Assembly: GCA_040394475.1 (NCBI GenBank)
Contig: JBEBSD010000001.1
Span: 124,001 to 188,000 of the forward strand
From: JBEBSD01 sp040394475
GTDB lineage: Bacteria; Bacteroidota; Bacteroidia; Cytophagales; Spirosomataceae
Length of the DNA: 64,000 bases
Direction of reading: 5' to 3'
A program made the translations under genes and the position numbers. Of this stretch, positions 24,736 through 34,125 are shown one piece after another (the stretch's first letter is position 1; every line of letters begins with the position of its first letter). Below the pieces are notes generated by a model. The model was not told the DNA's origin. It worked only from the letters and a program-made list of their open reading frames with translations, and did not search any database.

Positions 24736-27138
24736 TTATTTCGTTACCCGGATGACGGAAGTTGCTGATCCGGGTATTCCTTCCTGTGAAAGGCCCTGCA
24801 CCACGATCCTGTAAGTACCTTCCTGATCGGAAGCGAAAAAAGGGATTGTCTGCTTTTCATTGCCTTTGAGGGTGACGGACGGCGACCAGAACAGCAGGTT
24901 CCGGAAATCCGGGATCCGCTGCGCTTTCGGGTCCGGGCGCTCGTAATCCGGCTTGTAAAATTCCCGGTGTTGCAATGTGCCTTCATACGACAAGATCAGG
25001 GCCCGTGGATCCATCTCGAAGTCCGAAAGATCTCCCCCGTAAGTAGAATAGCTCACCACCCCCGGGAAAGCAAGTTCTCCTATGTAATACTGCCGGGTCA
25101 GCACATCCACACGTTTCATCTTGAGAGGATCGAACCGGATAATCCGGTCGGTGTCAAACACCGGGACGCCATCCAGCAGTATGAGCGGATCGTCGTTGAA
25201 CACCTGTGTGTGGAGACCGAGTTCCAGTACTTTGAAATGGAAATTCCCCTGGCGTATCCTGACCAGAACAGCCGGGATGTATTCGCGCATTACTTCTTCC
25301 ATTGTGGGGAAACGCGTATAATCATCCAGGTAATAGCGGAAATCGGGTTTGCCGTAGAAAGTGGTGCTGTCGGGGGCCGTTTGTGGACGTGGTTTCGGGA
25401 AATAACTATTCCAGGTCTGCATGTTGATGCTGCGTTTCAGAATATCCTGCTTCCAGGAATCCCTGAGGGCTAACACCGGCATCCGGGAGCGGGTATACAT
25501 TTCCGAGAAAGGGTTGTCGATGGTGATGCGCGAGGTACTGTCGTTCCTTAAATTGGGTTGTACTACCAGTTCCCGGGGACCCGTGTAGCCTTTGGTTTCA
25601 AAGAGAAACCGGCCCTGTGCGTCGCTCATGCCGACAAAAGGAAGAATGCGAGAAGAAGGAGAGGCTGCAAATACGGCATGGTTGAGGAGGGGAGCGCCGC
25701 TTTGCGCGTCGACGATTTTACCGGTAATCAGGTGTTCATAGTATTCCGGAAGATAGGCCGGCTGAAATACAGGGTCCGATAGCAACGTATTCCACTGGTA
25801 GCGCCGCCAGCCGTGCGTGAGCATTACATCGTCGAGCGCCAGGTCGGTTGCATCCGAAACCTCCCGGAAGTAATAACCCGGATCTTCAATTTTTCCTTTT
25901 AAATCGGAAGTCAGCAGCAGATAGCTCTCAATATCAGCCTGGGGCAGCTCCGGAAGTGAGTCGGTCAGGTACACGGCAACGGAGGCGCTCGTAAGACCCG
26001 CCGGCAGACCGGCAGTGAGTTCCAGGTTGATCTTTTCACGGAGTGAATAAACCGTCTTAGGTGTCGCTGCCTGCAGGAGCAACGGCCGGGCAGGCCGGTT
26101 GAACCATAGCCGCTCGGCTACCGGTTTCAGATCGTCGGTGAAGAGTACCAGCGAATTAACGCCCGCCTTCAATTGCTTTTTATCCAGTTCGAACAAGGCT
26201 TTGTTGTCGGTAACCGGGGCGGTTCCGGCAAAACTGTCGGTACCTTTGTAGACGAGCAGATGCAACCGGCCGCCGGGGGCATTGCCCGCTCTCTGAACCG
26301 TTACCTGTACCTTATCGCCCTTACCGGTCACCTGCACGGCATAGCCGTCAGCTGCCACGGCCGGGAGCGGGGACACCTGTGTCTTACCGGCGGCATCGGT
26401 CCATTCTGCCTGGTAGGAATCACCAGAAACCGGTTTTAACAGGAAATGCCCCAAGCCGTACTGCCGTGGTGTAAAGGAGGTAACCAGTTCTCTTCGTTGA
26501 TTGTATATTTTTCCCTGGAAAACCAATCCCTTTCCCTGGCTGTCTACGGCTCGGAAGGCAACCTTATTTTCCAGTCCGGCCACCAGCGCTCCTCCTTCCG
26601 GGAAAAAGCCGATCACCGTGTTGGCAACAGGCAGCATGTCTGCAGGAGCGTCCGCAGGCAGGAACGGATTGATCAGGGTCACACCGGTTTCGAAAAAATG
26701 CTCCGGAGAAAAGTTCTTCATCCAGTTGGTATAGGCCCGGACCAGGTAATTCCCGCTGGCAGCCGTGGTCGGGAGCTGGATGGCCCCTGACCCTATTCCT
26801 TCTTTAAGAGAGACTTTGGCCTGTACGACCGTATTGTTATCATTGTCGAGAATTTCCAGGTAGGCAACCTTACTGAGGTCCGCCAGCCGGTGCTGCTCGT
26901 CGGTATAGTACACTTTGAACCAAAGGGTCTCCCCGACCAGGTATAAAGGACGGTCGAGGTGCAGGTATAATTTTTCTGCTGCAGCTTTTTGGGCATAGGC
27001 GGTTATTTTCCCGGTTGCGGCTTCCCCCTGTGCCTGACTGGTAAGGGTACTGCACAACAAGAAGCCGATTATTGCCAGCGCCGGCTTAACGGAAACCGGG
27101 AAAGAGACATAGGCGAATCGTGATGCTTTTCGTTTCAT
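24736..27138 (-). CDS. Large exported beta-sandwich protein with MG2-like and plug-like domains
   Basis: An 800-aa exported protein (signal peptide ending near SQAQG). The N-terminal region (about 50-155) resembles the macroglobulin MG2 domain: YLHLDRPLYLVGETLWFKVYY, then SGNYLVRAYTNWM. A carboxypeptidase-regulatory-like segment (about 465-535; ITGKIVDAQSGAPLLNHAVF) follows. The C-terminal part reads like a TonB plug (PLILLDGVPVFDTDRIIRF, KRVDVLTRQYYIGELAFPGV), yet no barrel follows. It is the last gene of a five-gene operon with a TonB receptor and two DUF4249 lipoproteins. Function unknown. A periplasmic or surface partner of the receptor is inferred. Confidence 0.82.
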   Translation of the reverse strand: MKRKASRFAYVSFPVSVKPALAIIGFLLCSTLTSQAQGEAATGKITAYAQKAAAEKLYLHLDRPLYLVGETLWFKVYYTDEQHRLADLSKVAYLEILDNDNNTVVQAKVSLKEGIGSGAIQLPTTAASGNYLVRAYTNWMKNFSPEHFFETGVTLINPFLPADAPADMLPVANTVIGFFPEGGALVAGLENKVAFRAVDSQGKGLVFQGKIYNQRRELVTSFTPRQYGLGHFLLKPVSGDSYQAEWTDAAGKTQVSPLPAVAADGYAVQVTGKGDKVQVTVQRAGNAPGGRLHLLVYKGTDSFAGTAPVTDNKALFELDKKQLKAGVNSLVLFTDDLKPVAERLWFNRPARPLLLQAATPKTVYSLREKINLELTAGLPAGLTSASVAVYLTDSLPELPQADIESYLLLTSDLKGKIEDPGYYFREVSDATDLALDDVMLTHGWRRYQWNTLLSDPVFQPAYLPEYYEHLITGKIVDAQSGAPLLNHAVFAASPSSRILPFVGMSDAQGRFLFETKGYTGPRELVVQPNLRNDSTSRITIDNPFSEMYTRSRMPVLALRDSWKQDILKRSINMQTWNSYFPKPRPQTAPDSTTFYGKPDFRYYLDDYTRFPTMEEVMREYIPAVLVRIRQGNFHFKVLELGLHTQVFNDDPLILLDGVPVFDTDRIIRFDPLKMKRVDVLTRQYYIGELAFPGVVSYSTYGGDLSDFEMDPRALILSYEGTLQHREFYKPDYERPDPKAQRIPDFRNLLFWSPSVTLKGNEKQTIPFFASDQEGTYRIVVQGLSQEGIPGSATSVIRVTK

Positions 27139-27152
27139 AGGTATTGGTCTGC

Positions 27153-28346
27153 TTACTCCCAGAAGGGCGGTCTTTTAATGGTTCCTCCCTGGACCCTGCA
27201 ATCTGCACAATTGTCGGATCCCATGATGTAATGGGTAGGCGGCTCTATGTTCAAAAAAGTGGGATCAAATTGGTGAAGGATCAGGTACGGTGAGCTGAAT
27301 ACATCCGCTTTGAGGATGGTGTCGGCATGGGCACAGGCGAGAAAACCACCCATTCGCTCGTTAATAAAAATGCGTTTGGAGGTCGATTCCCCCGCGCTGA
27401 AAAACCCGAAAACAGCTTCTTCAGGCGTCGTTACAGAACGGATGTTACCGGTAATCCGCGACGGTAAAGGATCGAAAATGCTTCCGGTGGTCTCGGTCGT
27501 TTTGGCCATTTCGTTCCAGTAATCATACCCCTCACGGGTTAAACCGTATTGGTTGACCAGGATGCTGTACTTCACCAGGAGCTTGTTGGAAGCGGCCGGA
27601 ACGTAGGTAACCGGTTGCAGCAGCACGACATCCCTGGAGAGTTTGGCGGTGGTTGATACATTGATGCTGGTCGGGCTCAGGCTGGACCAGCAGGTATAAA
27701 TATCGGTCACGCGGTCAACGACTTCCGGCCCGTCTTCTCCCTCAACAACTTCAAGCAGCGAATGAAGGGCAGCATTGTAGGCCCATGTTTCCTGGAACGT
27801 CCACCGGTAAAAGCGGGTCCGGTTGCTGTCGTCATGGGTGTTGACATAGACCTGGACTCCCTCGTTGTTGTGTACGGTATAGGTGACGCTGTCGATGGGC
27901 GGAGATTTGACGGCCGGAACCGGGTCGGATGCATACGTCCTGCCATCGCTTAACTGGATGTGGAGGGTGAATGTTTCGTTTTCCGGAAAAGACACAGGGG
28001 GGAGAAAATAGCTGCCATCGGCCGATTCGTGGAAGGTGTAACCTGAAGTTTCACTTTCTGTAACGACCATTACGACGGCCCGCTTTTCGACAGCAGGAGC
28101 TCCCGCCGTATTTACATTCTGGGTCCGGTTAAGGCGTATCCGGCTGGTGTCGGCGCCGTTTGTGTTCAGGAAACCGTCAACGACCAGGAAGCTGTCCGGG
28201 GCGTTGATTTCCGGGGGCGAAAACGGGTCGATGCAGGCTTGTATTCCCACCAAAATGGCGACGGCGCTACAGTAGACAAACAAGTCACTTCTTATGCTCC
28301 TACAAGCCGGCTTTGTTAATGAAGGTTGATTTTTTTTCCGTTCCAT
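27153..28346 (-). CDS. DUF4249 lipoprotein, copy A
   Basis: A 397-aa lipoprotein (lipobox ..VGIQAC, then IDPFSPPEINAPDSFLVVDGFLN, the typical DUF4249 opening). DUF4249 proteins are usually encoded next to TonB receptors in Bacteroidota and their function is unknown. The start MERKKNQ was chosen because the longer reading would overlap the upstream paralogue. It is a tandem paralogue of 28354-29502: 355 bp (27349-27703) are identical but for about one base, while the last 60 residues and the N-terminal third differ clearly. Four Cys lie near the C-terminus (CAHAD ... NCADC). Confidence 0.9.
   Translation of the reverse strand: MERKKNQPSLTKPACRSIRSDLFVYCSAVAILVGIQACIDPFSPPEINAPDSFLVVDGFLNTNGADTSRIRLNRTQNVNTAGAPAVEKRAVVMVVTESETSGYTFHESADGSYFLPPVSFPENETFTLHIQLSDGRTYASDPVPAVKSPPIDSVTYTVHNNEGVQVYVNTHDDSNRTRFYRWTFQETWAYNAALHSLLEVVEGEDGPEVVDRVTDIYTCWSSLSPTSINVSTTAKLSRDVVLLQPVTYVPAASNKLLVKYSILVNQYGLTREGYDYWNEMAKTTETTGSIFDPLPSRITGNIRSVTTPEEAVFGFFSAGESTSKRIFINERMGGFLACAHADTILKADVFSSPYLILHQFDPTFLNIEPPTHYIMGSDNCADCRVQGGTIKRPPFWE
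27349..27703. repeat. Near-identical 355-bp block shared by the two DUF4249 genes (copy A)
   Basis: This matches 28547-28901 at a constant offset of 1198 bp with about one mismatch. The flanking parts of the same genes are much more diverged, which points to gene conversion. Confidence 0.9.
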
Positions 28347-28353
28347 CGGTTGC

Positions 28354-29502
28354 TTATTCCCAGAAAGGTGGTCTGATATTGGTTCCTCCATAGGTCCTGC
28401 AATCCGTACAATTAATGCTTCCCATAATAAAATGGGTGGGTGTCTCCGCTATGTAAGTAGGATCGAATTCGTTTAAAATCAGGTTCAGCGATTGAAATAC
28501 ATCCTCTTTCAAAATCGTGTCAGAAGGGGAGCATACCGAGTGCCGGCCCATTCGCTCGTTAATAAAAATGCGTTTGGAGGTCGATTCCCCGGCGCTGAAA
28601 AACCCGAAAACAGCTTCTTCAGGCGTCGTTACAGAACGGATGTTACCGGTAATCCGCGACGGTAAAGGATCGAAAATGCTTCCGGTGGTCTCGGTCGTTT
28701 TGGCCATTTCGTTCCAGTAATCATACCCCTCACGGGTTAAACCGTATTGGTTGACCAGGATGCTGTACTTCACCAGGAGCTTGTTGGAAGCGGCCGGAAC
28801 GTAGGTAACCGGTTGCAGCAGCACGACATCCCTGGAGAGTTTGGCGGTGGTTGATACATTGATGCTGGTCGGGCTCAGGCTGGACCAGCAGGTATAAATA
28901 TTGGTCACGCGATAGACGACTTCCGGCCCGTCTTCTCCGTCGACAATTTCAAACAGCGAAGGAAGGGCTGCATTGTAGGCCCATGTTTCCTGGAACGCCC
29001 AGCGGTAAAAGCGGGTCCGGTTGCTGTCGTCATGGGTATTAACATAGATCTGGACTCCCTCGTTGTTGTGTACGGTATAGGTGACGCTGTCGATGGGAGG
29101 GGATTTGACGGCCGGAACCGGGGCAGAGGCATACGTGCTGCCATTGCTTAACTGGATGTGGAGGGTGAATGTTTCATTCTCCCGAAAAGACATAGGGGGG
29201 AGAAAATAGCTGCCATCGGCCGATTCCTGGAAAATGTAACCTGAGGGATCACTTTCGGGGATGACGACGATGATGGCCTGCTTTTCGACAGCAGGAGCCC
29301 CGGCAGTATTCACATTCTGGGTCCGGGTAAGGCGTATCCGGCTGGTGTCGGCGCCGTTTGTGTTCAGGAAGCCGTCAACTACCAGGAAGCTGTCCGGAGC
29401 GTTGATTTCCGGTGGTGAAAAAGGATCGATGCAGGCTTGCATCCCCACCAAAAAGGCGACGGCACCGCAACAGGTAAGCAGGTAATTTCTCCTATAATTC
29501 AT
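28354..29502 (-). CDS. DUF4249 lipoprotein, copy B
   Basis: A 382-aa lipoprotein with the same opening as copy A (VGMQACIDPFSPPEINAPDSF). It starts 1 bp after the stop of the TonB receptor gene, so it is co-translated from the same transcript. The middle third is virtually identical in DNA to copy A. The C-terminal 60 residues keep the scaffold (DTILK.DVF, NC.DCR, RPPFWE) but differ at many positions. Surface exposure and ligand or partner binding are likely roles by analogy with other receptor-linked lipoproteins, but remain inference. Confidence 0.9.
   Translation of the reverse strand: MNYRRNYLLTCCGAVAFLVGMQACIDPFSPPEINAPDSFLVVDGFLNTNGADTSRIRLTRTQNVNTAGAPAVEKQAIIVVIPESDPSGYIFQESADGSYFLPPMSFRENETFTLHIQLSNGSTYASAPVPAVKSPPIDSVTYTVHNNEGVQIYVNTHDDSNRTRFYRWAFQETWAYNAALPSLFEIVDGEDGPEVVYRVTNIYTCWSSLSPTSINVSTTAKLSRDVVLLQPVTYVPAASNKLLVKYSILVNQYGLTREGYDYWNEMAKTTETTGSIFDPLPSRITGNIRSVTTPEEAVFGFFSAGESTSKRIFINERMGRHSVCSPSDTILKEDVFQSLNLILNEFDPTYIAETPTHFIMGSINCTDCRTYGGTNIRPPFWE
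28547..28901. repeat. Near-identical 355-bp block shared by the two DUF4249 genes (copy B)
   Basis: Counterpart of 27349-27703. Confidence 0.9.
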
Positions 29503-29503
29503 T

Positions 29504-32278
29504 TCAAAAACGGAAGTTATAGGTGATGGTCGGAATCGGCTCTCCGAAAATGGAGAGCTTGTAGCCTTTTATGTTTCCATTCTCGGTCCGGAAATAGACC
29601 GAAGACGCGTTTCGTCGTCCCAGCAGGTTATAAACAGCAATTGTCCAGGAGCTGTGCGCCAGTTTCCGGACCTTGTGATTGCCTTCGATGTTCAGCGACA
29701 CGTCTACCCGGTAGTAGTCAGGAATACGGTATTGATTCCGTTCGGAATAAAATAACCGCCAGGCCCCGTCCATATAGTATTTGCCTGTAGGGGGAGTATA
29801 GGGCCGCCCGGTACTGTAAGTAAAATTGAGAGAAGTATTGAAACGATGGGTGAATTTATAATTGCCTGCCAGCATGAAATCATGCGGTTTGTCGTAATTG
29901 GACGGATAATAGCTGCCTTGGTTAGGAGCCTCCGGAGAAGTGCGGTCAAGCGCCCGCAGCAGGGTCCGGGAATATGTGTAGGCTACCCAGCCATTGACCT
30001 TCCCGGTCATTTTTTTGGCCATTACTTCAATACCATACGCCTTTCCGCTGGTTGCGATCACCGCAGTTTCGATGGAATGGTTTAAGATCAGGGAGTCCCC
30101 CGATTTGAAATCAAGGAAGTTCCGGATGTTTTTATAATAACCTTCGGCTGAGATTTCCAGCTTGTTGTTGAACACGTTTTTGTACCATCCTAATGAAAAC
30201 TGGTCACCCTGCTGTGGTTTCAGGTGATAGTCGGTCAGTTTCCAGACATCTGTAGGGGATACCGTCATGGTGTTGCTCAGCAAATGAATATACTGACGGA
30301 GGGTATTGTAACTGGCTTTGAGGGAGGTATTCCCGGAAAGCGCGTAACGGACGGCAATCCGGTATTCAGGGCCTCCGTAAGTCTTGACTATTTTGCCTGC
30401 TCCGTATTCGAGCGTGCCGTTCTGGTAAGATTTTTCCAGGGGAAACCCGGGAATGTAAGTGTTGACGCTGCGGGGGCCCAGGTAGTTAAACAGGGAGAAC
30501 CGGATACCGCCGGTCACCAGCAGCCGGTCGGAGACTTCAAATTTGTCTTCCAGGTACAACGCACTTTCCACCCCTTGCTCCGGGGCCAGTTCGTCGGGAA
30601 TTACCAGCGATTGCTCCCGGTTGGGAAGCATACTCCCGGACTGCATCTGATAGTACGTGCTGGCCCCGCCAAAATACAGGGTATGTCTTGGATGCAGCTG
30701 GTATTCAAAGTCGAGCTTTCCGGAAGTTTGCTTGATCCCGAACGCCAGCTCGAAGGCGTTTTCCGGTACCCGCGTACTCTCCATAGAATAGGTGTAACGA
30801 TTGTGTGAAAGCGAAATACTCCCGAACAGCCGTTCGTTGAAAGTATGCTTCCATTTAAAAGAAACCAGCTTATTCTGATAGCCGTAGAGCGTGTCACCCA
30901 GGAGCCTGAAGCTGTCGTTACTGAGGTAACCGCTCAGGTAAATGCTGTTTTTTTGATCCACTTCATGGCTTAAATGGAGGTTTACGTCGTAAAACGAGGC
31001 CTTCCCATTCTGGAAGGTGGGGTTGTCGATCCGTTTCAGGAGCCAGTCGGAGTAGGTGGAACGTCCTGACAGTAAAAACGAGCTCTTGTCTTTCACGATA
31101 GGTCCTTCCAGAGAGAGCCGCCCGGTAATCAATCCGATCCCGCCGGATCCTACGAGTTTCTTTTTGTTCCCGTCGCGACTGTGGATGTCGAGAACAGAAG
31201 AAAGCCGTCCGCCATATTTGGACGGGATGGCGCTTTTGTAAAGTTCAATGTCCCTGAGGATATCCGGATTGAAGGCCGAGAAAAAGCCGAACAAATGGGA
31301 GGGGTTGTAAATGGGCACTTCATTGAACAGGATGAGGTTCTGATCCGTGGAGCCGCCCCGGATATTGAGCCCGACGCTGCTTTCTCCCACGGATTTCACC
31401 CCCGGAATGGTCATCACGGTGCGCAGCAAGTCCGATTCGCCAAAGGCCGACGGGATTTGGCGGATCGTTTTCATGCTCAGTTTCACCTGTCCCATCTGGG
31501 CGCCTGCTACATTGATATCGGCGCCGGCTTTTACGGCCACTTCCCGGAGGGCAATCACACTTTCCTTCATTTCGATATCCAGTTTGCCGTCGGTATTCAG
31601 CTCGATCTGCCGGTAGGTTTCCCGCATCCCGAAGCTTTTGATTCGTAAGGTGTGTTTGCCTTTCGGCAACGATATGGAGTAATACCCCAACGCATCGGCA
31701 ATGGTGCCGATGGACGGAGATTCAATGAAAACAGCAGCTCCAATGAGCGGCTCGCCATTTTTTACGTTCCGGATATAACCCGACAAAGTGGCATTCCCGG
31801 CGGTGCGGCGGTACGCTTTCGGACCGATTTCATGCAGCTGGGTTTCCTCCGAATCGAGCAGCCGGTTAGTGGCCTCATTCTCGGGAAGGGCATAGACAAG
31901 CGTTTCACCGGAGGTTACGCTTGTGTCGGTGTATGCGGGAGCCAGGCGCGTGATGACCGGTGCGGTCTCCGTGATGAATACCCGCCGGCTGTCATCAATG
32001 GCAAAGAAAAAATCAGTATCTCTGAATAATGCTTCCAGGACCGATCCGAGGGGCTGCCGGGTGGCCTGTAGCGTGACCTGCAAGCTGTCGAAACGCTGGG
32101 GGTTATAAAAGAAAACAGTACCGGTCTGCCGCTCCAGTTCTTCCACGAACTGGTCAAAACTCATGTTCAGGCAATCGATGGTAATGGTTTTTTCGGTTTC
32201 CTGGCCAACTACAGGAGAACAGGCAAGGGCAAAGCCAACCAACAGACATTGCAGCCGGTATGTAAAAAAAAGCTTCAT
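29504..32278 (-). CDS. TonB-dependent receptor with STN domain
   Basis: A 924-aa outer-membrane receptor. After the signal peptide comes an STN-like domain (about 30-105; IDCLNMSFDQFVEELERQTGTVFFYN). A carboxypeptidase-regulatory domain (about 165-240; LSGYIRNVKNGEPLIGAAVFI) precedes the plug (about 255-380; VLDIHSRDG near its end) and the barrel, which ends in an aromatic C-terminus (TITYNFRF). It is not a SusC type and no SusD is present; DUF4249 lipoproteins follow. The STN domain suggests signalling, but no FecI/FecR pair is adjacent. Its start overlaps the upstream gene by 4 bp. Confidence 0.93.
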   Translation of the reverse strand: MKLFFTYRLQCLLVGFALACSPVVGQETEKTITIDCLNMSFDQFVEELERQTGTVFFYNPQRFDSLQVTLQATRQPLGSVLEALFRDTDFFFAIDDSRRVFITETAPVITRLAPAYTDTSVTSGETLVYALPENEATNRLLDSEETQLHEIGPKAYRRTAGNATLSGYIRNVKNGEPLIGAAVFIESPSIGTIADALGYYSISLPKGKHTLRIKSFGMRETYRQIELNTDGKLDIEMKESVIALREVAVKAGADINVAGAQMGQVKLSMKTIRQIPSAFGESDLLRTVMTIPGVKSVGESSVGLNIRGGSTDQNLILFNEVPIYNPSHLFGFFSAFNPDILRDIELYKSAIPSKYGGRLSSVLDIHSRDGNKKKLVGSGGIGLITGRLSLEGPIVKDKSSFLLSGRSTYSDWLLKRIDNPTFQNGKASFYDVNLHLSHEVDQKNSIYLSGYLSNDSFRLLGDTLYGYQNKLVSFKWKHTFNERLFGSISLSHNRYTYSMESTRVPENAFELAFGIKQTSGKLDFEYQLHPRHTLYFGGASTYYQMQSGSMLPNREQSLVIPDELAPEQGVESALYLEDKFEVSDRLLVTGGIRFSLFNYLGPRSVNTYIPGFPLEKSYQNGTLEYGAGKIVKTYGGPEYRIAVRYALSGNTSLKASYNTLRQYIHLLSNTMTVSPTDVWKLTDYHLKPQQGDQFSLGWYKNVFNNKLEISAEGYYKNIRNFLDFKSGDSLILNHSIETAVIATSGKAYGIEVMAKKMTGKVNGWVAYTYSRTLLRALDRTSPEAPNQGSYYPSNYDKPHDFMLAGNYKFTHRFNTSLNFTYSTGRPYTPPTGKYYMDGAWRLFYSERNQYRIPDYYRVDVSLNIEGNHKVRKLAHSSWTIAVYNLLGRRNASSVYFRTENGNIKGYKLSIFGEPIPTITYNFRF

Positions 32279-32988
32279 AAACGGTTCTCCAGTTGGTCGT
32301 AAAGTTGTACTGCGGTAACGATAGCCTGTTCTTTGTCCTCCCGGAAAACCAGGTTCTGCTTTCTGAATTGTCGCTTAATAGCTGATTTGTGCGTCCCCAG
32401 TACCGTCAGTAGTTTTTTTCTGCTGGTTACTTCCTGGTACGTGTCGTTCAGCCGGATATAATAGCGGTTCCGCTCAAAGAAGTTCACTTCTACCAGACGA
32501 TCAACAATTTTTTCTATCCGGTTCTTTTTACGCTCGCAAAGCAGCTGCGTCTTGCCCGAATGGAGCTGGTCATACCAGCCCTTTCCCAACACAGGATCCT
32601 GGTCAATCAGCAGGAAGGTATGGCCGCCGATGGTAAATTCCTGGATGTTGGAGGGTTGCAGCTGCACCAGGTACCCGTTCCTGGGTTGCTCCACGATGAC
32701 CAGTCCGAGGTGGGTATCGTACAGCATCCTGAGCGGGCCGAAATCCCGCCCGTCATAACGGAGGGTTCCTTCCTGCAATTCACGTGAATGAAAAAACTGG
32801 TGGGTTTCTGCTTTCCGGTCGTAAATATGATAGCGGCCGCCTGTAAAAAGGTATTGGGAAAGAGCGGTTGCCTGGTTGTACGCCGCTACTGCCGCTGCCC
32901 GCGAGCTCGTGCGATCGGTCCGGTTCTGGCAGACAAGCGGGTGGGCAATCCAGCAGGCAAAGAAGATAAGCAGTAATTTTTTTTCCAT
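32275..32988 (-). CDS. Secreted protein of unknown function, first gene of the receptor operon
   Basis: A 237-aa exported protein (signal peptide MEKKLLLIFFACWIAHPLVCQ). I recognise no family. The middle is beta-rich (YDGRDFGPLRMLYDTHLGLVIVEQ) and the C-terminal 100 residues are strongly basic with a helical look (RKKLLTVLGTHKSAIKRQFRKQ). The gene overlaps the TonB receptor start by 4 bp (ATGA) and opens the five-gene operon, so it should work with the receptor. A periplasmic adaptor for the STN domain is one possibility, stated as inference. Confidence 0.8.
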   Translation of the reverse strand: MEKKLLLIFFACWIAHPLVCQNRTDRTSSRAAAVAAYNQATALSQYLFTGGRYHIYDRKAETHQFFHSRELQEGTLRYDGRDFGPLRMLYDTHLGLVIVEQPRNGYLVQLQPSNIQEFTIGGHTFLLIDQDPVLGKGWYDQLHSGKTQLLCERKKNRIEKIVDRLVEVNFFERNRYYIRLNDTYQEVTSRKKLLTVLGTHKSAIKRQFRKQNLVFREDKEQAIVTAVQLYDQLENRL

Positions 32989-33335
32989 AGCTGACCGTTA
33001 AAAAATCAACTGCTTCTCCCCGATCGATCGGAATCGGAAAGAGGCATAAGTGTTCCCTCCATGTGTATGGGTTATCCTCACCAACTCAGGGTGGTGTGTC
33101 TATAAGCGGGCTGCCCTGTTTGCATGCAGATAAGATTTAACCAGTAAAGAACGTTTTATGAATGTATTACTCATATTCCGGTCTACATTGTTGAAAAGTA
33201 AAGAAAAAAGTGTTAAATTCATAGATTAGACCGGATTGTATGGAAAAAGGTTGGAATTTCTGTGAGGTATCGGAGAAAAAACGATGCGGATCCGATAAAG
33301 TCTTTTCAGAAGATATCGATTCATGAACTAAATTC
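32989..33335. other. Divergent intergenic region without a gene
   Basis: About 350 bp between the divergent receptor operon and the DUF4290 gene. It should hold promoters for both. Apart from the possible -7 element at 33340-33347 I see no clear hairpin, repeat or reading frame. Confidence 0.5.
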
Positions 33336-34076
33336 TTGTTAATTTTGCCGCCTAGCTTAAATAAATTATACTTGAAAGAATACGGTAGTAACGTACAAAA
33401 ACTCGCCGATCATATCAAAACCATTAAGGATCGGGATAAGCGTACACTTTACGCGCACATACTGGTGGAGCTTATGCGCCAGATTCACCCTAACATGAAA
33501 GACAATCAGGATTATACCAACAAGCTTTGGGACGATCTGTACATCATGTCGGGTTTTGAACTGGACGTTGACAGCCCTTATCCGGCGCCGTCCAAAGATG
33601 CATTGGGAAAAAAACCGCTGAAGGTAGGGTACAACCAGCACGGGCTGGACTATCGCCATTACGGCAGAAATCTTGAGCTCCTGGTGGAGAAAGCCACGCA
33701 GGCAGAAGATCCCGATGATCGCCTGGCCTTTGTTTCGTACCTGTACAAGCTCATGCGCTCATTTTACAGTACCTGGAATAAAGACAATCCGGACGATGTG
33801 GTGTTGCTGGAACAGCTGGAGAAGCTTTCCAAGGGCAGACTGCACGAGGAACTGAAGTATATCCGGGAAAACGGACCGATAGAGTCTTCACCCAAGGACC
33901 GCAATACCGGGCCTGACAGAAACCGGAGCGGGCAGATTACCGGCTACCAGTCTCAAATCAATGTGGTTACACCCCCTGACCGGTTTAATTCCTACGCCAC
34001 CGGGAACCAGAACCGCAAATACCAGCACAATAATAAATTCGGGAACAACCGTAACCGCAACCGTAAAAACAAATAA
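33336..34076 (+). CDS. DUF4290 domain-containing protein
   Basis: A protein of up to 246 aa with a DUF4290 domain (about 9-180; KLYLKEYGSNVQKLADHI, GRNLELLVEKA), a family found almost only in Bacteroidota and of unknown function. It is cytoplasmic, with an Asn/Arg/Lys-rich low-complexity tail (last 30 residues). There is no in-frame ATG near the expected start. TTG at 33336 or 33372 are candidates. The earlier one is used because family similarity appears to begin at KLYLKEYG. It is followed 49 bp later by murA, a conserved neighbourhood in the phylum, from general knowledge. Confidence 0.85.
   Translation: MLILPPSLNKLYLKEYGSNVQKLADHIKTIKDRDKRTLYAHILVELMRQIHPNMKDNQDYTNKLWDDLYIMSGFELDVDSPYPAPSKDALGKKPLKVGYNQHGLDYRHYGRNLELLVEKATQAEDPDDRLAFVSYLYKLMRSFYSTWNKDNPDDVVLLEQLEKLSKGRLHEELKYIRENGPIESSPKDRNTGPDRNRSGQITGYQSQINVVTPPDRFNSYATGNQNRKYQHNNKFGNNRNRNRKNK
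33340..33347 (+). promoter_or_regulatory. Possible -7 element overlapping the DUF4290 start
   Basis: TAATTTTG followed by C matches TAnnTTTG. It overlaps the most upstream start codon candidate, so either the transcript starts later and a downstream TTG is used, or the match is accidental. Confidence 0.35.
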
Positions 34077-34125
34077 TCATTCGCCTGCCCGTCTTTCCCG
34101 GCGGCGCATCTAATACATTTCGTTT

